This document shows, in pieces, positions 19,494 through 27,183 of a DNA stretch of 50,108 nt. Made by a program: the position numbers and the translations under genes. Numbering within the stretch: position 1 is the stretch's first letter; every line of letters begins with the position of its first letter. A model generated the notes under the pieces. The model worked only from the letters and a program-made list of their open reading frames with translations, did no database searches and was not told the origin of the DNA. Source of the stretch: Candidatus Allofournierella pullistercoris (GTDB lineage Bacteria; Bacillota; Clostridia; Oscillospirales; Ruminococcaceae); assembly GCA_018883715.1 (NCBI GenBank), contig JAHLFP010000007.1, forward strand, positions 1-50,108, given 5' to 3'.

Positions 19494-20403
19494 TTTCGTT
19501 CCTCTGTCTTAAATCCTCGGCAATTTGTTGCAATTTTCTTAAACGATGGGATAAGCCGGACTTACTGATGGGTTCAGGGCTTTCCAAAGCCAGCTTGGCA
19601 AGGGGCAGATGGGGCCACTTCAACCGGAGCATAGCAGTCTGCTGCAATGCGGGAGTAAGTGCTTCAAATGCGCCCTGTTCTTGCAGGTAATGGATGGCCT
19701 TAATCGCCTGGACCATTGCAACCGCAGTCTTGTCCATGTTGGCGGTTTCGCAGTTGGTCAGTCGGTTGGTCTTGTTGCGCAGTTCCTTGATTACCTTGTA
19801 ATCCATAATCTGCATGGCGGCATTACCTGCACCCATGAAGGTGAGCAAGTCCTCAATCTGCTCGCTGGATTTGATGTAAACCACATTCACACCCTTACGC
19901 ACAGTGCGATGGGGGCGGAACTCGTGCTCTGCCAGAACACCTTCCAAATCCTTTGCCAGATTGTGGCGGTTGGACAAAAACTCCAGGTTATACTCTTTCT
20001 GGGGATCGGTCATGGTGCCACAGCAAACGAATGCACCGCTCAAAAAAGCGCCCACGCAGTTGCTGCACCGTACAAGAGCGGGATTCACCCGCAGGCTTGC
20101 CTGTTCCGGGGAATACTGGAACATGTCCAGCATGATTGCAATCTGCTCCGGGTCTTCCACTCGGAACTCATATAAAGGGCTATTTCCCCGCTGTCCAACC
20201 ACAATCTCGCCACTGATTCCCGCATAATGGAAAATTTTCTTGGCATACTGTGCCACAGCCTGGGACTCGGTCTGCATAATAAGTCCCTCTTCCCCGAAAT
20301 ACTTGCTGAAGCAAGCAATTCCGTAGGAAACCGACTGGGCGCAGCAAGTGCGGTTGACTCTCTTTTGTACAATTTCGTTTTTTACATCCTGTGCAAAGCT
20401 CAT
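19474..20403 (-). CDS. whiA: DNA-binding protein WhiA
   Basis: A 309-aa protein of the WhiA family: a LAGLIDADG-like N-terminal domain (SFAQDVKNEIV, then CCAQSVSYGIACFSKYFGEEG, GAFLSGAFVCCGTMTDPQKEYNLEF) and a C-terminal helix-turn-helix domain (LPLAKLALESPEPISKSGLSHRLRKLQQIAEDLR). In streptomycetes WhiA regulates sporulation septation; in Firmicutes it influences cell division and chromosome segregation. In most Firmicutes yvcK (glmR) lies between rapZ and whiA, but here only 27 bp separate them. The gene precedes and overlaps dnaE. Confidence 0.96.
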   Translation of the reverse strand: MSFAQDVKNEIVQKRVNRTCCAQSVSYGIACFSKYFGEEGLIMQTESQAVAQYAKKIFHYAGISGEIVVGQRGNSPLYEFRVEDPEQIAIMLDMFQYSPEQASLRVNPALVRCSNCVGAFLSGAFVCCGTMTDPQKEYNLEFLSNRHNLAKDLEGVLAEHEFRPHRTVRKGVNVVYIKSSEQIEDLLTFMGAGNAAMQIMDYKVIKELRNKTNRLTNCETANMDKTAVAMVQAIKAIHYLQEQGAFEALTPALQQTAMLRLKWPHLPLAKLALESPEPISKSGLSHRLRKLQQIAEDLRQRNENVGVKP

Positions 20404-20430
20404 AGCCTTAATGAATTCCTCTCTTATTTG

Positions 20431-21288
20431 TTAACGCTTTTCATCCCGATGATACATCACCGGTTTGTATCCAATGGACTGACAGTGTTCCCCTATCTTT
20501 CTTGCAAAAGTGATGGAACGATGTTTGCCGCCTGTGCAGCCAACCGCTATGGTTAGCTGGCTTTTCCCCTCTTTCATATACAAAGGCAGGGAGAAATCAA
20601 GCAAGCTGTTGATATGGGCCAGCAGTCCCTGGGACTGTTCAAACTGCATCACATAATCCGCCACTTCATCGTCCAGTCCTGTTTTGTTCTTCAACTGGGG
20701 AACATAAAAGGGATTGGGCAAACAGCGTACATCGAACACAATGTCCGCTTCCTTAGGCGGCCCATACTTAAACCCGAAGGACATAACAGTCAAAAGCATA
20801 GGGGCTTTGTCCTGTGTGAGAAACAGTTTGCAGATTCTCTCCCGGTTTTGTGCCACGGATAGCAGCGATGTGTCAATTACATAGTCCGCCCGGGCATAAA
20901 AAGGGTGCAGAATCTCTCGTTCACGGTGCAATCCCTCTTCTGTGGTGCAGTTTTCCTGCAAGGAAAGGGGGTGTACCCGGCGGGTTTCCTTGTAACGACG
21001 GGACAGAACCTCGTCCGAAGCATCCAGAAACAGCACCTTGTAAGGAACCTCACAGCAATCCAGGCTTTCCAGCGCTTTTTCTGCATCCCTTGTACTGCGA
21101 CAGCTGCGAACATCCACCACAACTGCCACCTTATCCAACGTGGTTTCACCCTGCAATGCAAAATCCAACAGACGAGGAATTAGCCCAGCAGGAATATTAT
21201 CAATGCAGAAATAGCCAATATCCTCCAGAGTGTCCACGGCCAAGGATTTTCCGGCGCCAGACAGACCCGTTACCACAAGCAGTTCCAT
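20431..21288 (-). CDS. rapZ: RNase adapter RapZ/YvcJ, nucleotide-binding protein
   Basis: A 285-aa P-loop protein with Walker A GLSGAGKS (8-15), the family signature DTLEDIGYFCIDNIPAGLIP, DVRCLPNPFYVPQLKNKTGLD and the C-terminal IAVGCTGGKHRSITFARKIGEH. In E. coli RapZ presents GlmZ RNA to RNase E; in B. subtilis YvcJ is an ATP/GTPase linked to competence and cell-wall precursor balance, and the RNA role is not established in Gram-positives. It lies between murB and whiA in a likely single unit. Confidence 0.96.
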   Translation of the reverse strand: MELLVVTGLSGAGKSLAVDTLEDIGYFCIDNIPAGLIPRLLDFALQGETTLDKVAVVVDVRSCRSTRDAEKALESLDCCEVPYKVLFLDASDEVLSRRYKETRRVHPLSLQENCTTEEGLHREREILHPFYARADYVIDTSLLSVAQNRERICKLFLTQDKAPMLLTVMSFGFKYGPPKEADIVFDVRCLPNPFYVPQLKNKTGLDDEVADYVMQFEQSQGLLAHINSLLDFSLPLYMKEGKSQLTIAVGCTGGKHRSITFARKIGEHCQSIGYKPVMYHRDEKR

Positions 21289-21330
21289 TTACAACCCCTC
21301 CTTTTCACTTCTTTATCTGAAAACCATTTT

Positions 21331-21360
21331 GACCGGCTGCCCTTTTGCAGACAGCCGGTC
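21331..21360 (-). terminator. GC-rich hairpin between murB and rapZ
   Basis: A 9-bp perfect stem GACCGGCTG/CAGCCGGTC with a 12-nt loop, 11 bases after the murB stop. The following AAAATGGTTTTC is only weakly U-rich, so partial termination or RNA stabilisation is more likely than full termination. Confidence 0.45.
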
Positions 21361-21371
21361 TGTTGCCAGAC

Positions 21372-22277
21372 TTATTTTACCACTCGAATTTCTTTTTCCA
21401 GCTTATAACCAGTTTGTTCCTGCACAATGGAACTTACCTTGTCTGCAAGTTCCAGCACCTGTGCGCAGGTTGCGTGTCCCAGGTTTACAATAAATCCGCA
21501 ATGCTTTTCGCTGATTGCCGCATCGCCTACCCGGTATCCCCGTAGGCCGCATTGGTCAATCAAACCACCTGCAAAAGCCCCTACAGGTCGCTTGAAAGCA
21601 CTTCCTGCACTGGGCAAATCCAAGGGCTGTTTGTCTATCCGGCGTTGCATCAATTCATCCATGGTGGATTGAATCTGCTGTTTCTCTCCCGGTTTCAGCT
21701 GTACCGTTACCTCCAGGACACACCAGCCGGTGCGCTCAAAGATACTGCTACGGTAGCCCAGCTCCATCTGGTCGGCAGAAAGAGTTTGAATCACACCTTC
21801 ATCGTCCAGACAGATGACCTGCAACAGCACATCCTTCATCTCTCCGCCATAGGCGCCAGCGTTCATGTAGACTGCTCCGCCCACGCTCCCGGGGATTCCA
21901 TAGGCAAACTCCATACCGGTCAGGCTCTGCTCTGCGGCCAGCTGACAGATTTCCTTCAAATCTGTGCCCGCTGTTGCGGTAATGCAGTGTTCCTCCACAC
22001 GTAAGGTGGTGGGAAGCTCCTTCGTGCAGATAACCACCCCTGCAAAGCCTTCATCAGCAAACAGTAGGTTAGAACCATTGCCCAAAAGATAGTACCGTGC
22101 CCCCTGCTCCTTACAGATGCCAACGGCTTTTACAAGCTGCTCCACCGTCGTAGGGGTACAAAACACCGCCGCAGGGCCTCCGATTTTGAAACTGGTATGA
22201 AGTGCAAGCGACTCATTGCACCGATATGGAATAGTTGCTTGTTGAAACAGATGGGTGATTTGTTCCATGCACTCCAT
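21372..22277 (-). CDS. murB: UDP-N-acetylenolpyruvoylglucosamine reductase
   Basis: A 301-aa FAD- and NADPH-dependent reductase that turns UDP-GlcNAc-enolpyruvate into UDP-MurNAc, cytosolic step two of peptidoglycan synthesis. FAD-binding landmarks are TSFKIGGPAAVF, LLGNGSNLLFADEGF and YGIPGSVGGAVYMNAGAYGGEM. The proton-donor serine lies in SAGSAFKRP, and the C-terminal GYRVGDAAISEKHCGFIVNLGHAT is typical of the shorter type II enzymes. The ATG at 22277 follows AGGAGG at five bases; a second ATG three codons on is possible. Confidence 0.97.
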   Translation of the reverse strand: MECMEQITHLFQQATIPYRCNESLALHTSFKIGGPAAVFCTPTTVEQLVKAVGICKEQGARYYLLGNGSNLLFADEGFAGVVICTKELPTTLRVEEHCITATAGTDLKEICQLAAEQSLTGMEFAYGIPGSVGGAVYMNAGAYGGEMKDVLLQVICLDDEGVIQTLSADQMELGYRSSIFERTGWCVLEVTVQLKPGEKQQIQSTMDELMQRRIDKQPLDLPSAGSAFKRPVGAFAGGLIDQCGLRGYRVGDAAISEKHCGFIVNLGHATCAQVLELADKVSSIVQEQTGYKLEKEIRVVK

Positions 22278-22298
22278 AAAATCCTCCTGTTATGTATC

Positions 22299-23264
22299 TT
22301 ACAATTTTTCTTGGTTGCCCAGCCAGGCTGCTCCCACCACGCCAGCGTCGTTAAAGAGCTGTGCGCATTTCAGGGTGGTGCGATGCTTGCCATCACGAGC
22401 ATAGTCTTCCCAGCCCAGCGTCTTGCGGATGGGGCCAAGCAATACTTCTCCCTGCTTGGACACACCACCGCCCACGCATACAACCTCTGGCTGGAAGATG
22501 TTCACCACATTCACCAGGCCACAGGCCACATGTTCGATGAACTTGTTCACCAGTGCAGTAGCCAGTTCATCCCCTGCCTGCATGGCATCAAAGGCGGTTT
22601 TTGCACCCACCTTGTTCAGGTCGCCGTCCACCAGCTTCCACATTATGCTATCGGGATGCGCCATCATGGCGGATTTTACATCCTCTGCAAGGGCGCTGGC
22701 AGAAGCATACTTCTCCCAGCAGCCATTTCGGCCACATTTACACAGACGGCCGTCCTTCTGGATCACCATATGGCCCAGCTCTGCACCGGCATAGTTAAAG
22801 CCAGCAAAGATTTTACCATCAATAATAACACCTGCACCGATACCAGTGCCTAGTGTGATTACCACTGCATAGCGGGCACCCTGTGCGCCACCTGCAATGT
22901 ACTCGCCATATGCGGCCGCATTCGCATCGTTTTCCACATAGACAACACAGCCCAGCAGTTTCTCCATCTTGGCTTTCAGATTCCATTCACGATAGCCAAA
23001 ATTTGCATTAAAGTCCACAACTCCAGTTTTGCTGTTAACGCTTCCCGGGCTTCCGATGCCAATCCACAGCAGGTCTTCCATGGTCAGATTGCACTCCACC
23101 AAAACCTGACGGCAAAGGTTGGCGATTTTTCCCTCAATCACCTCTTCCGGCTGAGGGAGATCCGTGGGACAGGTGCAGGTGTGGATAACCTGAAATTCCT
23201 CGTTCACAACACCTGCTGTAATGGTAGTACCGCCTAAATCAACGCCGATGGTATACTTTTTCAT
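22299..23264 (-). CDS. glcK: ROK family glucokinase
   Basis: A 321-aa ROK kinase that probably phosphorylates glucose to glucose 6-phosphate with ATP. It has the ATP motif GVDLGGTTITAGVV, VYVENDANAAAYGEY, ITLGTGIGAGVIIDGKI, the sugar-site ELGHMV, the zinc motif CKCGRNGCWEKYAS and a second GGGVS element near the C-terminus. No N-terminal helix-turn-helix is present, so it is an enzyme and not a ROK repressor. Its ATG overlaps the PHP gene stop by 4 bp (ATGA). Adjacency to hprK fits a sugar-metabolism role. Confidence 0.92.
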   Translation of the reverse strand: MKKYTIGVDLGGTTITAGVVNEEFQVIHTCTCPTDLPQPEEVIEGKIANLCRQVLVECNLTMEDLLWIGIGSPGSVNSKTGVVDFNANFGYREWNLKAKMEKLLGCVVYVENDANAAAYGEYIAGGAQGARYAVVITLGTGIGAGVIIDGKIFAGFNYAGAELGHMVIQKDGRLCKCGRNGCWEKYASASALAEDVKSAMMAHPDSIMWKLVDGDLNKVGAKTAFDAMQAGDELATALVNKFIEHVACGLVNVVNIFQPEVVCVGGGVSKQGEVLLGPIRKTLGWEDYARDGKHRTTLKCAQLFNDAGVVGAAWLGNQEKL

Positions 23265-24019
23265 ACAAGCAACTCTCCGATTCGATTTACAATTTCTTTT
23301 TTATGTACTTCCAATTCCCGGCGCAGTCTTGCACCGGTGCTGTTTACAATCAGCTCTGGGGGGAAATTTGCCTCTTCCAACAGATAGAACATATGTCCCA
23401 CACCTGCTTTCAGGTGATAGATGGAATGGGCATCGGTATTCAGGGCAATTTTGCACTCGCTTCGTTTGCAGGCTGCAATGATTTTGCGCATATTGTCCGT
23501 TCCGCCGGGGCGGATCACAAAGGAATTGCCGTTCAATTCCACAACCTTGTTGTTGTGGGCAAATTCCGCAATGACCCGCTCATAGTCATAGGGATAGCAC
23601 TGCTGCTCCGAGTGACCAATCATATCCACGTAGGGATTTTTTGCCACCTGCAACCAAAGGTGGGTGGTTTCTTCCTCGGTCAATGGGCCAGGAATGCAGG
23701 AGCCATGGATGGATGCAATAATCCAGTCCAGATTTTTCAAATCATAGGGGGTTGCATCGATTGTACCCTGCACATCCATCACGTTGGCTTCCATGCCTTT
23801 CAGGGCAACCACACCCTCCAGTACATCCGGCAAGGTGGTAAGCATCTGGAAATGCCACTGATGTGCGCCGTCTTCCGTTCCATAGCCGTGGTTTGTTATG
23901 GCAATTGCTTTATGCCCTATCTGGTGTGCGGCAAGTGCCATTTCCGTAATTGTGTTAAACGCATGACTGGACACACAAGTATGTGTATGCAAATCCGCTA
24001 CAATTTGATACCGTTCCAT
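23261..24019 (-). CDS. PHP domain-containing phosphatase/phosphoesterase (YcdX-like)
   Basis: A 252-aa metal-dependent PHP-superfamily protein. Metal ligands are visible in DLHTHTCVSSHA (9-20), ITNHGYG, GMEANVM, the ASIHG block, HSEQQ and the final NTDAHS. This single-domain architecture resembles E. coli YcdX and related phosphatases, whose natural substrate is uncertain. It overlaps the glucokinase by 4 bp and follows hprK, so a sugar-phosphate or nucleotide phosphatase would be plausible, but the substrate cannot be read from the sequence. Confidence 0.87.
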   Translation of the reverse strand: MERYQIVADLHTHTCVSSHAFNTITEMALAAHQIGHKAIAITNHGYGTEDGAHQWHFQMLTTLPDVLEGVVALKGMEANVMDVQGTIDATPYDLKNLDWIIASIHGSCIPGPLTEEETTHLWLQVAKNPYVDMIGHSEQQCYPYDYERVIAEFAHNNKVVELNGNSFVIRPGGTDNMRKIIAACKRSECKIALNTDAHSIYHLKAGVGHMFYLLEEANFPPELIVNSTGARLRRELEVHKKEIVNRIGELLV

Positions 24020-24057
24020 GCAATATATATACCTCCCTGCTGGATAGAAAAACTGAT

Positions 24058-24990
24058 TTATTCTACAATGTCGTTTTCAAGCCCTAAGCGAGCCAACAAC
24101 TCCCGTGCCGCATTGTAGCCCATCTTTTTCTCACGGTTGTTGATTGCCGCTGTCTCAATGATAACGGCAAGATTTCGGCCAGGCATAACCGGAATCACAG
24201 TGCTGGGAATCTGCACCCCTAAGATGTCATAAAAATCAGTTTCCAGTCCTGTGCGGCTGTAGGTTTTGCTTCTATCCCAGGGTTCCAAGGATACCACCAG
24301 GTCTACCTTGTCACTCACCTTAACCGAACCAATACCAAAGATATGCGCCACGTTCACAATACCTACACCACGCAGTTCAATGAAGTGGCGAATATTTTCC
24401 GGAGCAGTACCCACGATAGTTCGGTTGGAGGTACGGCGAAGCTCCACTGCATCGTCCGCAATCAAGCGATGGCCACGCTTTACCAGCTCTACGGCTGTTT
24501 CGCTTTTGCCTACACCGCTGTCGCCTAAAATCAGGATTCCCTCGCCGTACACTTCAATGAACACACCGTGCCGTGTGATGCGCGGTGCCAGCTCCACGTT
24601 CAAAATGCTGATAAGCGTACTCATGAGGGTGGAGGTGGTTTCTGAAGAGGAAAGCACCGGAACTTCGTATTTTTGCGCAAAATCAATCATTTCCGGCAAC
24701 GGTTCCAAACTGCGGCTGATAAGTACCGCCGGGGGGGTTAACTGGAACAGCTTCTCCAGGTGTACCCGCCGGGTTCCCTCGGGAAGTTCCTGGAGATAGG
24801 CCATCTCCACCATGCCAAAAATCTGAATCCGCCGGGCATCAAAATACTGATAATACCCTGCAAGCACAATACCGGGACGGTGAACATCCGCAGTTTCGAT
24901 GGGGATGTCTTTCAAATCTTTGGGGGCATAAATTGTTTCCAGATTCAGCATATCAGCAAGTTTGCTGAGCGGGACAGAAAACGCCGACAT
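24058..24990 (-). CDS. hprK: HPr kinase/phosphorylase
   Basis: A 310-aa bifunctional enzyme that phosphorylates and dephosphorylates Ser46 of the PTS protein HPr, the switch for catabolite control through CcpA. The C-terminal catalytic domain has the Walker A GDSGVGKSETA, then HRLIADDAVEL, the EIRGVGI-like ELRGVGIVNV, and the signature MPGRNLAVIIETAAINNREKKMGYNA. The N-terminal half is the regulatory domain. ATG 24990 has GAAAGGG upstream; the frame is open to 25095 but that region contains the promoter. First gene of the hprK-to-dnaE run. Confidence 0.97.
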   Translation of the reverse strand: MSAFSVPLSKLADMLNLETIYAPKDLKDIPIETADVHRPGIVLAGYYQYFDARRIQIFGMVEMAYLQELPEGTRRVHLEKLFQLTPPAVLISRSLEPLPEMIDFAQKYEVPVLSSSETTSTLMSTLISILNVELAPRITRHGVFIEVYGEGILILGDSGVGKSETAVELVKRGHRLIADDAVELRRTSNRTIVGTAPENIRHFIELRGVGIVNVAHIFGIGSVKVSDKVDLVVSLEPWDRSKTYSRTGLETDFYDILGVQIPSTVIPVMPGRNLAVIIETAAINNREKKMGYNAARELLARLGLENDIVE

Positions 24991-25030
24991 AGAAGCACCC
25001 TTTCTTTTTTTGAAAATCAGTGATATCTCT

Positions 25031-25059
25031 ATTATATAATAACCTGTCCATTTTATCAA
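25031..25059 (-). promoter_or_regulatory. Sigma-A promoter for hprK and downstream genes
   Basis: TTGATA (25054-25059), a 17-bp spacer, and TATAAT (25031-25036) on the minus strand. No strong terminator is seen between hprK and dnaE except the weak hairpin after murB, so this may drive seven genes. Confidence 0.8.
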
Positions 25060-25083
25060 TTTGATTTGCGTAAAAAAATCACA

Positions 25084-25115
25084 AACCCTATCCATATAAT
25101 TTACTGGATAGGGTT
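25084..25115 (-). terminator. Intrinsic terminator after the gerA operon
   Basis: An 11-bp perfect stem AACCCTATCCA/TGGATAGGGTT with a 10-nt loop, six bases after the gerC-like stop. In the minus-strand transcript it continues TGTGATTTTTTT, an adequate U tract. It separates the germination operon from the hprK promoter. Confidence 0.85.
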
Positions 25116-25120
25116 AAATT

Positions 25121-26158
25121 TTATAAAATTTTTAGCTCACTGGAAAAGTCAATACAGCTTGTACCAAACAATGTGCCCTGTTGTTTCATCCGTTGCATCC
25201 CAGTAACACTGTAATTGGCAAACCGTGCTTTTAAAGAAAATACGTCACATTCTTCACTGAATCCCTGTTGAATCAGCCAGTCCATCTGCTGTGCAATCCC
25301 CTGTTCCAGTTGTTGCACGGTTGCATCGTCTTGCAATAGCTCCACCACGCCCTGTGTGCCGGTCACCGAGCTAATCCGTCCCACCAAGCGCAGGTCCAGA
25401 ACCAGCTTTTCTCCCTCCTGTTTAACTCCATAGACAAACCGGGGGTCACTTAGTTGAATCTGTACGGTTTCGCCGGATAGCTCCAGCTCAAAGGACGGTG
25501 AACTTTGGGATTGTCCCATCAGCAATGCCGCCAGTGTAGCTTTCGCCTGGTCCCAATGAGCTACCGGTTTATCCTTGATATACAGGGATAGCCCCTCTGT
25601 GCGGGGCAGCTGCTCCTCCGGGCAGGAAATTAGTGGCAAGACAAAGCCTTTTTCCGGCTGTAAAATTTGGTATAAAAAGCTTTTGAGCTGGGTTTCCTCG
25701 CTGAGCTGTCTCAGATTGTGCATAAAGTCGGTTTCCAGTACGGCATTTACAAAATCCTGCCCGCTTAAATCAATGCCCCACACCTGCATATTGGGCCGGC
25801 CCGAATCAATGCTCACCAAAAAATTTGCCGCAAGGGATACCCCCTCCTGTTGCAGATTTGGCCCAATCAACAGCATCTCGTTTTGACCATGAAACACCGT
25901 TCCTGTACAGCTTTTCTGCGCCTGCTCCAAGGCTTCAAACCAGCTTTCTCCCTCGCCGGTCAAAACTCTAAGTTGCTCTTTTGCGTCCCCGGCATCGGCG
26001 CTGGGCTCGGCCTGTAAAACCACAAGATGGGCCACATATTCGTGCATTTTATCCAGATACATGGCTTTTACAATCATCTTGTTGCCAATTTCCCCTTGCG
26101 AGCATCCTGTAAGCCAAAGTGTCATTCCCAGCAGGACACACATCAACCACCGCTTCAT
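25121..26158 (-). CDS. Ger(x)C family spore germination lipoprotein
   Basis: A 345-aa C subunit of a GerA-type germinant receptor. A lipoprotein signal is seen, with the lipobox LTGC at cysteine 19 (MKRWLMCVLLGMTLWLTGC), then the GerC blocks: NKMIVKAMYLDKM, a middle region with FHGQNEMLLIGPNL, and a C-terminal domain with FELELSGETVQIQL and AQQMDWLIQQGFSEECDVFSLKARF. The protein is expected on the outer face of the inner spore membrane. The gene overlaps the GerB gene by 4 bp. Ligand specificity cannot be told. Confidence 0.92.
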   Translation of the reverse strand: MKRWLMCVLLGMTLWLTGCSQGEIGNKMIVKAMYLDKMHEYVAHLVVLQAEPSADAGDAKEQLRVLTGEGESWFEALEQAQKSCTGTVFHGQNEMLLIGPNLQQEGVSLAANFLVSIDSGRPNMQVWGIDLSGQDFVNAVLETDFMHNLRQLSEETQLKSFLYQILQPEKGFVLPLISCPEEQLPRTEGLSLYIKDKPVAHWDQAKATLAALLMGQSQSSPSFELELSGETVQIQLSDPRFVYGVKQEGEKLVLDLRLVGRISSVTGTQGVVELLQDDATVQQLEQGIAQQMDWLIQQGFSEECDVFSLKARFANYSVTGMQRMKQQGTLFGTSCIDFSSELKIL

Positions 26159-27183
26159 TGTTTACACCCGCCTTTCCTGTGGAATGCACTCCAAATTGCC
26201 GCACTGACCCCAGCTGTCAACAGCCCTGCCTGCTGGGCAAAAAAGAGCCAGGGTTCCACCGCCTTGCGCTGGGTCACGAACACAATCAAAACCGCCGCAA
26301 CGGTTATAAAAAAGGGAGCGTGCCTGGACAGTTTCCAGTTGAATCCTTCCATCAGTTGCACCGCCGCAAAGCAGTAAACCGTGGTTTTAATCAAAAACAG
26401 CATAAGCCATACACTTGCGTGGAGTGCATCCAGCCGGCGAAACACCGAAATGCCCCCAAGACGGGCGATGGTAAATACAGGCTGTTCCTGTTGGAAGTAC
26501 ACCTCCCCCAGTGCCATCTCCCCCAAAATAGCCAGAAACATCCCCATGGCAAACAATCCCAAAACCACGTTGCCAAAGAAAAATCCCTGCTTGTTTTTAT
26601 TTTTCGCAGCAAACAGCGGCCATATAAGCAATTCTGTTGGTAGGCTTGCCTGATGGATAAACCCGTTCCAGATGGGTTTTATACTCAGGGTATCGGGTTG
26701 CAGGTTGGTAAACCGAAGCTGTTCCAGCAAAGATATGGCCAAAAACAATAAAGACACACCGGAAAGAATCACCAGGATGAATGCAGTGCGACTTAGCGCC
26801 CCCAGACCTGCATACACTCCGTAAAAGGCAACGGCAAATACCACAATTAAAAATGAACCCATGCCAAGGACACTGGACTGCACCGTTTCATAGAATCTCT
26901 GGCCTTGGGTGAGTTCTACCGCCAAGGAAATCACCAGCGAACCCAGCAGAAAAACACGGGCAATCAGACACTGATTCAGCCCCTCACCATAATTTTTTGT
27001 CAACCAAAACAGTGCATAAATGAGCAAACACTGGAGTGCAAAGCCCAGCACCGCCCACTGTGCGGTAAGCGGCTGTTGCCATTGCATGGTGGGACAAACA
27101 AACTGATCCGCCATCAAACAAGCCGCCATAAGCCAGGCCAGCTGACGTCCCGGCACCCCAGACTTATCACTGGTCAGATTCAT
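26155..27183 (-). CDS. GerAB/spore germination permease family protein
   Basis: A 342-aa integral membrane protein of the APC-type endospore germination permease family (B subunit), with about nine to ten hydrophobic helices. Family features are the short polar N-terminus, LAWLMAACLMADQFVCPT, and a long loop after YFQQEQPVFTIARLGGISVFRRLDALHASVWLMLFLIK. The B subunit carries the germinant-binding site in studied receptors. ATG 27183 is chosen for GGAGAGGAG upstream; it overlaps the A-subunit stop by 17 bp. The frame open to 27333 is coding for the A subunit. Confidence 0.9.
   Translation of the reverse strand: MNLTSDKSGVPGRQLAWLMAACLMADQFVCPTMQWQQPLTAQWAVLGFALQCLLIYALFWLTKNYGEGLNQCLIARVFLLGSLVISLAVELTQGQRFYETVQSSVLGMGSFLIVVFAVAFYGVYAGLGALSRTAFILVILSGVSLLFLAISLLEQLRFTNLQPDTLSIKPIWNGFIHQASLPTELLIWPLFAAKNKNKQGFFFGNVVLGLFAMGMFLAILGEMALGEVYFQQEQPVFTIARLGGISVFRRLDALHASVWLMLFLIKTTVYCFAAVQLMEGFNWKLSRHAPFFITVAAVLIVFVTQRKAVEPWLFFAQQAGLLTAGVSAAIWSAFHRKGGCKQ

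Noticed and set aside
20404-20430. A yvcK pseudogene in the rapZ-whiA gap
   Set aside because: The gap is 27 bp and contains only the whiA RBS.
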